Source of the DNA: Clostridium psychrophilum
GTDB lineage: Bacteria; Bacillota; Clostridia; Clostridiales; Clostridiaceae
Direction: 5' to 3'
Length of the DNA: 54,595 nt
Assembly: GCF_018861705.1 (NCBI RefSeq)
Contig: NZ_JAHLEC010000018.1
Coordinates: forward strand, 1-54,595
Program-made: the position numbers and the translations under genes
The notes under the pieces: generated by a model
Databases searched by the model: none
What the model saw: only the letters and a program-made list of their open reading frames with translations
Told to the model about the DNA's origin: nothing
Shown: positions 19,434 through 29,114 of the stretch, piece by piece
How the letters are laid out: each line of letters opens with the position of its first letter
How positions within the stretch are numbered: the first letter of the stretch is position 1

Positions 19434-20057
19434 TTATTTCATTGCTACTACTAATTTTTCTGTTGCTTCTTTAACACATTTTTTTGCAAGAATATCAGAG
19501 ATCACAGCTACTCCATCAATATTTGCTATTTTTAATAAATTCACATTTTTCTGCGTAATACCACCAATAGCAACAACAGGAATAGTAATATTATCTTTGA
19601 TTTCTTTTAAGTTATGCACAGAAACCGCACTAGCATCGTCTTTAGTAGTTGTAGGGAACATTGCTCCCACTCCTACATAATCAGCTCCTTGTCTTTCTGC
19701 CTCTTGTGCCTGCTCTAGTGTTGAAGTAGAAATCCCCATTATTTTATTATTTCCAATTATGCTTCGTGCAACACTAGCAGGCATATCACTCTGGCCCAAA
19801 TGAACTCCTGCAGCATCTACCGCCAAAGCAATGTCAATTCTATCATTTATTATTAATGGAACATTATGTTTATCTGTAATAATTTTTATTCTTGATGCGA
19901 CATTATAAAATTCTAAAGTACCTATATCCTTTTCTCTAAGTTGAACTAATGTAGCTCCACCTTTTATTGAATCCTCTACTGCAGTATATATATCTGTATC
20001 CAAAAGCATTTCTCTATCTGTAACAAGATAAAGACTATAATTGATTTTATTCTTCAT
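19434..20057 (-). CDS. thiE: thiamine phosphate synthase
   Basis: 207 residues, normal length. YLVTDREM, then VQLREKDIG with the Arg/Lys that bind the HMP-pyrophosphate, PLIINDRIDIAL, GVHLGQSDMP, GISTSTLEQA, YVGVGAMFPTTTK and VVAIGGIT are all family motifs of this small TIM-barrel enzyme. It joins HMP pyrophosphate and hydroxyethylthiazole phosphate to thiamine monophosphate. The ATG lies inside the end of thiM (11-base overlap). It is the last gene of the thi operon, followed by the long terminator hairpin. A thiamine phosphate kinase or thiamine pyrophosphokinase gene is not in the window. Confidence 0.95.
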   Translation of the reverse strand: MKNKINYSLYLVTDREMLLDTDIYTAVEDSIKGGATLVQLREKDIGTLEFYNVASRIKIITDKHNVPLIINDRIDIALAVDAAGVHLGQSDMPASVARSIIGNNKIMGISTSTLEQAQEAERQGADYVGVGAMFPTTTKDDASAVSVHNLKEIKDNITIPVVAIGGITQKNVNLLKIANIDGVAVISDILAKKCVKEATEKLVVAMK

Positions 20058-20883
20058 TTATTTTGCTCCTTTTATTTATTTCATTTTCACATAAATTATA
20101 CATAGCATCTATCATTTTTACTCTAAATGTTCCCGAGCCTTCAATTTCCTTATCTAACCTTTCGTATGCTGTTTCACCGGATATTCCCATTGAAACGACT
20201 CCTGCGAGAGCAGCTATTAAATTGTTTTTTCCTGCCCCTAAATAACAACCAATAACTGCAGTACACATACACCCAGTACCTGTAACTCTAGACATCATTT
20301 TATGACCGTTTGATACGGTATAAAGATTTTTTCCATCCGTTATAATGTCTACCTCTCCTGTTATGGCTACAACTGTATTAAATTTTTCAGCAAAATTTCT
20401 TGCCATTTCTTTTGCCTTTGCAAATTCATTGCTACTTACATCAAAACTCTCAGAGGCATCTACTCCTCTTGTTACAGTATCAATACCATATATTAATTTT
20501 ATTTCAGACAAATTTCCTCTTATTACTGCTAATTTAACTTCACCCATAATTTTTTTACAACTTTCGTTTCTATACGATGTAGCTCCTACTCCCACAGGGT
20601 CTAATATAACTGGTATATTTAATTCATTTGCTTTTTTCCCTGCCGCTATCATAGCCTCTATTGAACCAGTATTTAGTATTCCAATATTTAAAACAAGCGA
20701 CGATGCAAGCGATACCATCTCGCGTACTTCATGAATATCCTCTGCCATAACTGGTGAACCACCTATAGCTAGTGTTATATTTGCACAATCATTGATAGTA
20801 ACATTATTGGTTATCTGGTGAACTAAGGGTGTTTTTTCTCTTAAATTATTTAGCAATGTAATTATTTTGTTGTTAACTTCCAT
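20047..20883 (-). CDS. thiM: hydroxyethylthiazole kinase
   Basis: 278 residues from the ATG at 20883, with GGAGG upstream inside cytX; an in-frame ATG at 20901 is possible but lies directly on that ribosome site. Ribokinase-like fold with thiazole kinase motifs: PLVHQITNNVT, GGSPVMAEDI, LDPVGVGAT, IRGNLSEI and VTGTGCMCTAVIGCYLGA, where the GTGC segment forms the anion hole. It phosphorylates salvaged hydroxyethylthiazole. The start lies 22 bases inside cytX and the end overlaps thiE by 11 bases, so translation of all three is coupled. Confidence 0.95.
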   Translation of the reverse strand: MEVNNKIITLLNNLREKTPLVHQITNNVTINDCANITLAIGGSPVMAEDIHEVREMVSLASSLVLNIGILNTGSIEAMIAAGKKANELNIPVILDPVGVGATSYRNESCKKIMGEVKLAVIRGNLSEIKLIYGIDTVTRGVDASESFDVSSNEFAKAKEMARNFAEKFNTVVAITGEVDIITDGKNLYTVSNGHKMMSRVTGTGCMCTAVIGCYLGAGKNNLIAALAGVVSMGISGETAYERLDKEIEGSGTFRVKMIDAMYNLCENEINKRSKINEE

Positions 20884-22076
20884 TTTGACATCATCCTCCA
20901 ACTTATTAAATATATAAATCCTGTTATAACCATATCAGGTACTGTAGCTCCAAATACAAGATCATGTTTTAAAAACCAATAATAAAGTAATATCCCTATA
21001 ATCCATATTATTATTGCTCCCCAATTTACAAGTATATTCGATTGTGTTTTTATATTTTTCTTGATTATAAAATAATCTGTGATAAGGATTGCAAATAATG
21101 GTGCAAAAACTGACCCTATAGCATATAAAAAGCTTTCATAGTTTTCCATAGGAATTATGATTGCTACAAGTGTTCCAATAATGGTCATAATAATACCAAT
21201 TTTCTTGTCACTGTATTTGGGAATAATGTTTAAAAATGAAACTCCTGCTGAGTACACATCTAAAAATGTAGTAGTTACTGTTGATAATACTACTATTCCA
21301 AGAGCTGCTATCCCTAAATTAGCTGCAAGCATCATAACTGATGGATCTGAATTTTTTGAAACTATAGCAGCTCCAAGTCCTATAATAAACATCCATGAAC
21401 TACCAAAAAAATATCCTATAAAACTTCCATAAGCTCCGCCTTTTTCACTCTTTGCGAACCTAGTATAATCTGCAATTAAAGGTAACCATGACAGAGGCAT
21501 AACTATACTTAATTCTAATGCACTTCCAAAGGAAATTCCTCCGGTTCCTGCTTTTAGGAGTAATGTCTTATCTTTAAATATTATTGAACCCAATATCAAT
21601 GTAAGTATAAAAAGAAGAGATACGGCTGTAATATTTAATTTTTTCATCCCACTGTTTCCAAAACAAAGCCACAAAATAGTTAGTATGCCTATAAATATTA
21701 TAAATACTAATACATTATTAAAACCCCATAAATTTTGAGATATTAAGTTTATAGAATTAGCAGCTACCTTTAGCATAATTGCAGTCCAACCAATTAACTG
21801 AAGTATATTTAAAATTGAAAATAAATAAGTGCTATATCTTCCAAAAGAAATATTTGTGGAAGTCATTGCTGGTACTTTTTCACGAGTACCAATTATACCC
21901 CCAAGTATAAGTATCCCAGTGCCTATTAAATGTCCTAGAAGTATTACTACTAATCCAATTTTAAATCCTAAAGGTGCAATTAACCCTCCTGTCATTATTT
22001 CAGCAATAGAAACTGCAGCTCCAAACCATAAAAACACAAATGTCCAAAAGCCTAGTTTTTCTTTATCTTTAGTCAT
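20862..22076 (-). CDS. cytX: hydroxymethylpyrimidine transporter CytX
   Basis: 404 residues from the ATG at 22076 and about twelve membrane segments. It is a member of the NCS1 nucleobase/cation symporter family (codB-like): FWTFVFLWFGAAVSIAE at the start, LGHLIGTGILILGG, LQLIGWTAIM, MPLSWLPLIADYTRFAKS. CytX is the NCS1 member found with thiamine genes and predicted from riboswitch regulons to import HMP. The TPP riboswitch upstream and the neighbours thiD and thiM support that substrate. The start overlaps the thiD stop by 8 bases. Confidence 0.9.
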   Translation of the reverse strand: MTKDKEKLGFWTFVFLWFGAAVSIAEIMTGGLIAPLGFKIGLVVILLGHLIGTGILILGGIIGTREKVPAMTSTNISFGRYSTYLFSILNILQLIGWTAIMLKVAANSINLISQNLWGFNNVLVFIIFIGILTILWLCFGNSGMKKLNITAVSLLFILTLILGSIIFKDKTLLLKAGTGGISFGSALELSIVMPLSWLPLIADYTRFAKSEKGGAYGSFIGYFFGSSWMFIIGLGAAIVSKNSDPSVMMLAANLGIAALGIVVLSTVTTTFLDVYSAGVSFLNIIPKYSDKKIGIIMTIIGTLVAIIIPMENYESFLYAIGSVFAPLFAILITDYFIIKKNIKTQSNILVNWGAIIIWIIGILLYYWFLKHDLVFGATVPDMVITGFIYLISWRMMSKWKLTTK

Positions 22077-22893
22077 TATACATCCCCGCTTTTTCATATA
22101 ATTCATAGAAATGATTTGTAGGCCCTACCCCATGTCCAATGTCTAATGAATGTTTAATTGCGATTGTTATATATTTCTTTGATTTTTTTATTGACTCCTT
22201 CATGCTTTTACCAAGTGCCAAATTTGCAGCTATGGCCGAAGACAAAGTACATCCCGTTCCATGAGTATTTTTTGTATTTATTCTCTCTGATGTAAAATGT
22301 ATGATTTCAAATCCATCATAAAATACATCTACTGCCTCTCCCTTTATATGTCCCCCTTTTAATAGTACATTTTTACAACCAAGCTTATACATTTCCTTAG
22401 CCGCTTTGTCCATTTGTTCCACAGTCTCTATGTCTGGAGCATCCAAATTTCCTTCGCGAAGAATTTCTTCAGCCTCTGGTACATTAGGAGTAATAAGTGA
22501 CGCTAGTGGTATTAGTTTCTTAATTAAAGCTGACTTTGACTCTGGCTTTAACAATGAATAACCACTTTTAGATATCATTACAGGATCAAGTACTATGTTT
22601 TTAGGCTTGTATTGCTCTAATTTCTCACATATAGCATCTATTGTTGAAATTTGTGATACCATACCAATTTTAACTGCATCCACAATTATATCAGTAAAAA
22701 TAGCATCAATTTGTGCCTTAATAATTTCTGCATCTAAATCCCGAACTTCAAAAACTCCCATAGTGTTTTGTGCTGTTATTGCTGTAATAACACTCATTGC
22801 ATATACACCATTAGCACTTAGACTTTTTAAATCTGCTTGTATTCCTGCACCTCCACAGCTATCAGACCCTGCTATAGTTAAAACCTTTTTCAT
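22069..22893 (-). CDS. thiD: hydroxymethylpyrimidine / phosphomethylpyrimidine kinase
   Basis: 274 residues, ribokinase-like. The hallmark TIAGSDSCGGAGIQADLKS is at the N-terminus, followed by AITAQNT, DPVMISKSG, TPNVPEAEEI, LLKGGH and the anion-hole NTHGTGCTLSSAIAA. It phosphorylates HMP twice to HMP-PP, the pyrimidine substrate of ThiE. The ATG follows TAGGAGG. It lies 23 bases after thiW and overlaps cytX by 8 bases. HMP would be supplied by CytX, since no thiC is present in the window. Confidence 0.95.
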   Translation of the reverse strand: MKKVLTIAGSDSCGGAGIQADLKSLSANGVYAMSVITAITAQNTMGVFEVRDLDAEIIKAQIDAIFTDIIVDAVKIGMVSQISTIDAICEKLEQYKPKNIVLDPVMISKSGYSLLKPESKSALIKKLIPLASLITPNVPEAEEILREGNLDAPDIETVEQMDKAAKEMYKLGCKNVLLKGGHIKGEAVDVFYDGFEIIHFTSERINTKNTHGTGCTLSSAIAANLALGKSMKESIKKSKKYITIAIKHSLDIGHGVGPTNHFYELYEKAGMYND

Positions 22894-22916
22894 ATAATTT
22901 CCTCCTATTAATCTGT

Positions 22917-23411
22917 CTAAACTTCTTTATTTAAGTTCGAAAGTTTTTTCAAGTCTATACCTCTAAGTATAAAAAATCCAATTAGACTTCCTCCAATTGT
23001 ACTTGTTAAAAATGGTGCTACAAAAAACAATGCCCCCACTTTTTTACCCATTATTAAATTAGCTATCGGAAATGCTAATAGCCCACCTAAGATTCCTGTT
23101 CCAAATATTTCTCCCACTACTGCAATTAGATTGCTTTTAGTTCTCCTATATAATATTCCAGCTAAAAATACTCCGATCATACTTCCAGGGAATGCTAAAA
23201 GTGAACCTGTTCCTAATATATTTCTAAGTAAAGATATACAAAATGCTATAGCTATGCCGTATCCGGGACCTAACATTACAGCTGCTACAACATTAATTGT
23301 AGCCTGCACCGGGAAACATTTTGATACCCCTACTGGTATAAATATAATATTGCCCGTAATTACTCCCATAGCTATTAGAAGTGATGAAATAGTTAATTTT
23401 TTTGTCTTCAT
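22917..23411 (-). CDS. thiW: ThiW, thiazole-precursor transporter S component
   Basis: 164 residues with five to six membrane segments. It starts with KKLTISSLLIAMGVITGN and has the ThiW block IPVGVSKCFPVQATINVVA and MLGPGYGIAIAF, as in ECF-type substrate-binding (S) components linked to thiamine riboswitches. ThiW is predicted to import the thiazole moiety, using the shared EcfAA'T module encoded elsewhere. It is the first gene of the operon, with the TPP riboswitch and its terminator directly upstream and GAGAGGAG as ribosome site. Confidence 0.93.
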   Translation of the reverse strand: MKTKKLTISSLLIAMGVITGNIIFIPVGVSKCFPVQATINVVAAVMLGPGYGIAIAFCISLLRNILGTGSLLAFPGSMIGVFLAGILYRRTKSNLIAVVGEIFGTGILGGLLAFPIANLIMGKKVGALFFVAPFLTSTIGGSLIGFFILRGIDLKKLSNLNKEV

Positions 23412-23491
23412 ATGTTAACGCTCCTCTCTCTCTTGCATAATTAAAAAGGAACAAACTCTAAAAAACTAGCGTAAATAGTGTTCAGGATAAA

Positions 23492-23522
23492 TTAAAAAAA
23501 CACAAATCCAAGGATTTGTGTT
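23492..23522 (-). terminator. riboswitch-controlled terminator before thiW
   Basis: The minus-strand stem AACACAAATCC/GGATTTGTGTT (23499-23509 with 23512-23522) is followed by seven T, about 45 bases downstream of the TPP aptamer and before the thiW start. The placement indicates control by transcription termination when TPP is bound. Confidence 0.9.
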
Positions 23523-23567
23523 AAATTAACGCCATATATAATAATTCATATATAATCACCAATAAAC

Positions 23568-23667
23568 AACTTCCTACGCTGGCATTATCCAGTTCAGGTC
23601 ATAGGGTCAAAGAATTACAATTCTTGTTCTCAGTTGGCTATCCAACTCCCCTGTGCTCGGTTATTCT
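23568..23667 (-). promoter_or_regulatory. TPP riboswitch (THI element) of the thi operon
   Basis: Read on the minus strand, the aptamer has all conserved TPP blocks in order: ACAGGGGAGT, ACTGAGAACA, TTTGACCCTATGACCTGAA, CTGGATAATGCCAGCGTAGG and AAGTTG. CTGAGA in the pyrimidine sensor arm and CTGGATAATGCCAGCG in the pyrophosphate sensor arm are canonical. It lies between the promoter at 23687-23715 and the terminator at 23492-23522. Binding of thiamine pyrophosphate is expected to shut the operon off. Confidence 0.97.
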
Positions 23668-23686
23668 TTTTTATTTAATATATTTA

Positions 23687-23715
23687 ATAATAACATAATA
23701 TAATATTCTACACAA
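23687..23715 (-). promoter_or_regulatory. predicted promoter of the thi operon
   Basis: On the minus strand TTGTGT (23710-23715) lies 17 bases from TATTAT (23687-23692), about 20 bases before the first base of the riboswitch. The position is right for a sigma-A promoter. The match is moderate. Confidence 0.5.
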
Positions 23716-23729
23716 TAATATTTATATTA

Positions 23730-25253
<1,524 letters not shown>

Positions 25254-25293
25254 TTAATTATCACCAACAAAACCTATATTTATGTGTGTCATT

Positions 25294-25310
25294 AAACGGT
25301 TAAACCGTTT
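25294..25310. promoter_or_regulatory. 17-base palindrome in the glpK leader
   Basis: AAACGGTT and AACCGTTT are perfect 8-base arms around one base. It lies 74 bases before the glpK start and downstream of the leader hairpin. It could be a regulator operator or a short RNA stem; no family was assigned. Confidence 0.5.
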
Positions 25311-25324
25311 ACAACTTGACATAC

Positions 25325-25370
25325 AAAAAACCACGTAAAAAATAAAGTATAACACTTTATAATAACGCGG
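25325..25370 (-). terminator. leader terminator upstream of glpK
   Basis: On the minus strand CCGCGT/ACGTGG (25365-25370 with 25331-25336) encloses an inner stem ATAAAGT/ACTTTAT (25354-25360 with 25342-25348), followed by six T (25325-25330). It sits between the likely promoter and glpK, so it looks like an attenuator, possibly read through with a GlpP-type antiterminator as in Bacillus glp operons. The antiterminator link is inference. Confidence 0.65.
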
Positions 25371-25408
25371 CTCATATTCTCTGCCATTTATTTTATACTA
25401 TTGTTTAG

Positions 25409-25437
25409 AGTATATCTTATATTTCGACCTTTTGCAA
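25409..25437 (-). promoter_or_regulatory. predicted glpK promoter
   Basis: On the minus strand TTGCAA (25432-25437), a 17-base spacer and TATACT (25409-25414). Transcription would begin about 30 bases before the leader terminator. Confidence 0.5.
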
Positions 25438-25686
25438 CAAAACTTATAAAATTCACAATTTAGATTTGTTCTTAAGCTTAATTTTCTTTTATTTGTGCTC
25501 TTCTTAAACCATTTCAAAATTTTCATTGCATTTCAACTTCTCGTTAAGTAATTATTGATGCATTAATTTTATGTACTAATTATTATAATTTATATGGGCA
25601 TAATAATAAAAGTAATTATCTTTGTAAATAATTACTTTTAATTTTGACAACTATTGAGTTTCATATAGTAATGGAGGTTTTATTGA

Positions 25687-26747
25687 ATGAAAAAGAAAAG
25701 ATGGTTTGAGATTTTTTCAGTAATTGTCTTGATTGTTATAATATACAGTTTTATTATGATTAGAAATTTAAATGCAACACGATATGGCAATGTTGATACA
25801 ATATTTTGAATTATGTCAAAAATAGAAATTCTATTTAATCCAACCTCGTTTAAGAATAAAACAGTCTATGAAATACGTGTAGCCTTACATCGGTTAACTA
25901 CAATATATAGCTCTAAACCTATATCCTTTTCTAATATAAAAATGTGAATGTAAAAACTGCTACAAATCAAGTACCGATTAGAATATACACTCCTAACAAT
26001 AGCATTAATTTACCTTTAATAATTTACTCACATGGCGGTAGTTGGATAAGCGGTTATATTGATGAATATGACAATATCTGTAGGAAACTTTCAAAAAACA
26101 AAGGCTATAATTGTATCTGTTAATTATTGTCTTGCACCAGAAAATCCTTTTCCAGCTGGTCTTAATGATGTGTATAGCGTACTTTTATGGGTTTATAAAA
26201 ATGCTAAAAGTATCCATGGTAACTCCGCTCAAATATGTGTTGCCGGAGATAGTGCTGGTGCTAACTTATCTGCTGTAATTTCACAAATGACACGTGATAA
26301 AGTTAGTCCTCATATAATTTCTCAAGTATTAATCTATCCATCTACAAGCATATATGAGTTAAATACTAACTCTTAGGCTTATTTTGGTATGGAATATAAT
26401 CTAACAAAGGAAAATTCTAACATGTTTATATCTTTATATATCTAAAATTAGAAGATAGAAAAAATGAATATGCATCTCCACTTTTAACAAAAGATTTTAA
26501 GAATCTACCTAATACGTTAATAATTACAGCACAATTTGATCCATTAAGAGATGAAGGTGAATCTTATGGGTATAAATTAAAACAAGCTGGTGCAAATGTA
26601 AGATGTACTAGATACAATGGTGTTACAGATGGCTTCGTTTCTATGGATAGAATTACGAAAAAATCAGATATGGCTATTAATGAAATTTCCACATATCTAC
26701 GAGGACAGTTTAATGAAAATAGAAATAAAATTTCAACTTTAAAATAA
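25687..26747 (+). pseudogene. decayed alpha/beta hydrolase (esterase/lipase-like)
   Basis: Remains of an acetyl-hydrolase/esterase of the HSL-like alpha/beta hydrolase group. The ribosome site ATGGAGG and ATG at 25687 begin a membrane-anchor-like N-terminus (KKKRWFEIFSVIVLIVI), which stops at a TGA at 25807. Reading goes on in the same frame to a second TGA near 25943, then resumes in another frame with VPIRIYTPNN and the oxyanion motif HGGSWISG, shifts again near 26100 to VSVNYCLAPENPFPAG and the nucleophile elbow VAGDSAGANLS, and stops at a TAG at 26374. A last segment in yet another frame (PLLTKDFKNLPNTLI, then DPLRDEGESYGY and GVTDGFVSMD) carries the expected Asp and a glycine-rich end, but Asp replaces the usual catalytic His before GF. 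With at least five lesions it cannot give a full protein. Confidence 0.88.
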
Positions 26748-26897
26748 GATTTAAGCTCTCAAGCCTTGTAATATCTATGAATTCTAAATTCATAAAATTT
26801 ACCCTATATCTTGAGCTATAATTTATAAAAAAGTGGGTAAACTACATAATGCATTGGATTTTCCAGTGTAATCATATATATAGAGAGGAGATTTTTT

Positions 26898-27413
26898 ATG
26901 AAAAACAATAATTTACAAGAAACGAAAAAAGCTAATTCTCAGTCAGCATCAAATGAGGGATCAGAAAAATCTTCGAATTCTAGTATGTCTAACAGCACAA
27001 ACGATTCTAATTTACAAGAGACTGTACAGTTAAATAGTCAATCTGCAGCAAATAAAGGTCAAAGCGGAATTTCTGGCAATAGTGCTTCTAGCATGTCAAA
27101 TATGTCCAGTGGTGCTACTCCTGAAGAAACAAAACAATTAAATAGTCAATCTTCATCAAACAAAGGAACAAATGGTTCTTCAAATTACGGTATGTCTGGC
27201 ATGTCAAATTTATCAAATATGGCAAGCAGCGATAACGCTTCAGTTTTAGAAGAAACGAAAAAATTAAATGCTCAATCAGTTCAAAATAAAAGTCAAAATG
27301 ATTCTTCAAACTTAGATATGACAAACATGTCTAGTAGTGATAGCGCTCAAAGCATAGAAGAAACAAAAAAATTAAATGCTCAATCAGTTGCAAATAAAGG
27401 TACTTTCAAATAA
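26898..27413 (+). CDS. Ser/Asn-rich five-repeat protein resembling gamma-type SASP
   Basis: 171 residues, without Cys or Trp and almost without aromatics. Five copies of a 17-residue unit of the form xLEETKKLNAQSxxNKG begin near residues 5, 38, 74, 116 and 152, separated by 16-25 residues rich in Ser, Asn, Gly and Met. The unit resembles the repeat of gamma-type small acid-soluble spore proteins (QQVRKQNxQSAxxNK of SspE), which are amino-acid stores degraded at germination. The GPR cleavage motif EFASE of Bacillus SspE is not seen. The ribosome site AGAGGAG is good and a hairpin follows the gene. The assignment is by pattern only; another intrinsically disordered spore or surface protein is possible. 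Confidence 0.6.
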   Translation: MKNNNLQETKKANSQSASNEGSEKSSNSSMSNSTNDSNLQETVQLNSQSAANKGQSGISGNSASSMSNMSSGATPEETKQLNSQSSSNKGTNGSSNYGMSGMSNLSNMASSDNASVLEETKKLNAQSVQNKSQNDSSNLDMTNMSSSDSAQSIEETKKLNAQSVANKGTFK

Positions 27414-27432
27414 TATAAATTATAAAAGCTTT

Positions 27433-27463
27433 AAGGGAAGTCATTCATAAAATGACTCCCCTT
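27433..27463 (+). terminator. terminator-like hairpin after the SASP-like gene
   Basis: AAGGGAAGTCATT pairs with AATGACTCCCCTT with one mismatch, and the loop is 5 bases. The T run after it is short and interrupted. Confidence 0.65.
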
Positions 27464-27573
27464 ATTTCGTCTATATAAATGCCTTCAATAATGCAGATTA
27501 TATTAACCTAATTTAATTAATTATTTAATTTAGGATGATATAACAAAAATAGAATGTATTTCTTATTTAGTGA

Positions 27574-27861
27574 TTATTCTTCTATATAAGTTATATTACC
27601 ATCAAAAATATAAGCTAAAGAGGTTTTTGTGCCTTCTAATGCATACATCATTTTTTCAATTACAATCTGCTCTTCCTTGTTAGTAGTTATAGATAGTTTA
27701 TCTATTTCGTTAACTTCAGACTTTAACCCAAATTCATATATAAAATCATTTATTAACCTTACCCATTCAGATATATCATTAGATCCTAAAGTTTCTTTCT
27801 TGGCAAAATCTTTAAATGCTCTATCTAATTGTTTTCTTGAATATCTCAATACATTACCCAT
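27574..27861 (-). CDS. small conserved-looking protein of unknown function
   Basis: 95 residues; I do not recognise the family. The start ATG has a good ribosome site (AAAAAGGAGTAATAAGA), which supports expression. The N-terminal half is basic and helical (YSRKQLDRAFKDFAKKE) and the middle is acidic and amphipathic (SEWVRLINDFIYEFG). The C-terminus ends in a beta-like SLAYIFDGNITYIEE. It has no membrane segment, cysteine cluster or nucleotide-binding motif. It is downstream of ctc on the same strand, separated by a strong terminator, so it is probably transcribed alone. Confidence 0.65.
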   Translation of the reverse strand: MGNVLRYSRKQLDRAFKDFAKKETLGSNDISEWVRLINDFIYEFGLKSEVNEIDKLSITTNKEEQIVIEKMMYALEGTKTSLAYIFDGNITYIEE

Positions 27862-27927
27862 TCTTATTACTCCTTTTTCTAACTTTATTTCTAAAACTTA
27901 AAGTAACTATCCAATAAATTATATGAA

Positions 27928-27979
27928 AATAAATACATAGAAGGATGAATTTTTATTTTCATCCTTCTATGTATTTATT
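27928..27979. terminator. 22-bp stem terminator between ctc and the small unknown gene
   Basis: A perfect 22-bp stem (27928-27949 with 27958-27979) with an 8-base loop lies 29 bases beyond the ctc stop. On the minus strand the stem ends in TTTATTTT. Confidence 0.8.
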
Positions 27980-28007
27980 AACTTATGTTTTATTAACTTA
28001 TATTTTA

Positions 28008-28625
28008 TTATTCTGTAACTTCAGGTTCAGCAGCAACTTCTTCATTAACAACTTGTGCAGCTGGTGCTGCCTCTACTTCTTGTTCTTTAATTAGTGATAT
28101 AGATGCATAAACTTGATCATCTTCATCAGTAACTTTTATATCCTTATCTAAATTAAAATCTTTTGCTGTAATTGTATCTCCGAATGATTTGTTTGATACA
28201 TCAATGCTTAATGAATCAGGCATTATAATCATCTTACCAAAAACATCTATTTCAGCCTTTTGAATTTGTAACTGAAGTCCTTTAGAAATTAAACCTTCTT
28301 CACCCCTGAAAGCGATATGTAATTGCAATTTAATTTCATGATCCTTAGCAACAAGCTGTACATCTATATGATTGATTTTAGCTGTTACGGGATGTCTTTG
28401 AATTTCTTTTATAAATCCAAATTTTTTATCATCTTTATATTGTAGCCATACTTTTGCATTAGAACCATGTTTCATAAGTATCTTTTTTAAGGGAACTAAT
28501 TCAAACTTCACAGAAGTTGCTTCCTTAGCGTTATCTCCATAAATTACACCTGCAATAAAACCATCTTCTCTAAATCTCTTTTTTGTTGCAGTTCTTTCTA
28601 ATGCATTCAAAATTATTTCTTCCAT
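28008..28625 (-). CDS. ctc: 50S ribosomal protein L25 / general stress protein Ctc
   Basis: 205 residues. The N-terminal L25 domain (about 1-90) binds 5S rRNA: ALERTATKKRFREDGFIAGVIYG, then IKEIQRHPVTAKINHIDVQLV. The C-terminal TL5/CTC domain (about 95-180) has GEEGLISKGLQLQIQ and FGDTITAKDFNLD. An Ala/Glu-rich acidic tail of about 25 residues follows, as in long CTC forms. In Bacillus ctc is a general stress gene and its product sits in the ribosome under stress. Here no sigma-B-type promoter was recognised. The usual neighbour pth is absent, so the gene stands alone, followed by a strong terminator. Confidence 0.93.
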   Translation of the reverse strand: MEEIILNALERTATKKRFREDGFIAGVIYGDNAKEATSVKFELVPLKKILMKHGSNAKVWLQYKDDKKFGFIKEIQRHPVTAKINHIDVQLVAKDHEIKLQLHIAFRGEEGLISKGLQLQIQKAEIDVFGKMIIMPDSLSIDVSNKSFGDTITAKDFNLDKDIKVTDEDDQVYASISLIKEQEVEAAPAAQVVNEEVAAEPEVTE

Positions 28626-29114
28626 AATAACTCGCTCCTCTTGGCTTATTAAGCCTTTGTGTTTATTATTTTATATACATATGTTACTAATAATAATCTC
28701 CAGTGAAAATTGTGCTGAACTTTAAAATGATGTAATTTCTAACTATTAGTACCTGGAAATTTAATACATATATTATAAACATATTAAAAGACAACATAGA
28801 ATACTCTGCTGTCTTTCTTGTCTTCGTAAATGCATTTGTTGAATTTCCACATTATATCTATCATTTATACAAATAAATAAAAAAAACAGCATCATTACCT
28901 AAAAGATAACATTAGTAATTAAAACATATCTATATTATAACACATTGTAGAACATATAAGCAAACTGAAGTTGTCATCTTTTTGCAGATATAAGTAGTGA
29001 TAATCTACGTATCTTTTCAAAATTATTTTTATGATTACAGATAAATTCTACATATAATGAATACACTAATTCATAATGACTTAGCATGCATTATAATATT
29101 ACTATTTTTATTTA

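Noticed and set aside
26838-26890. Sigma-G promoter (TGCATT, 17 bases, CATATATA) before the SASP-like gene
   Set aside because: The transcription start would fall inside the ribosome site, leaving no usable leader.
27115-27324. Open frame antisense to the SASP-like gene
   Set aside because: It is generated by the repeat of the sense gene and has no ribosome site.
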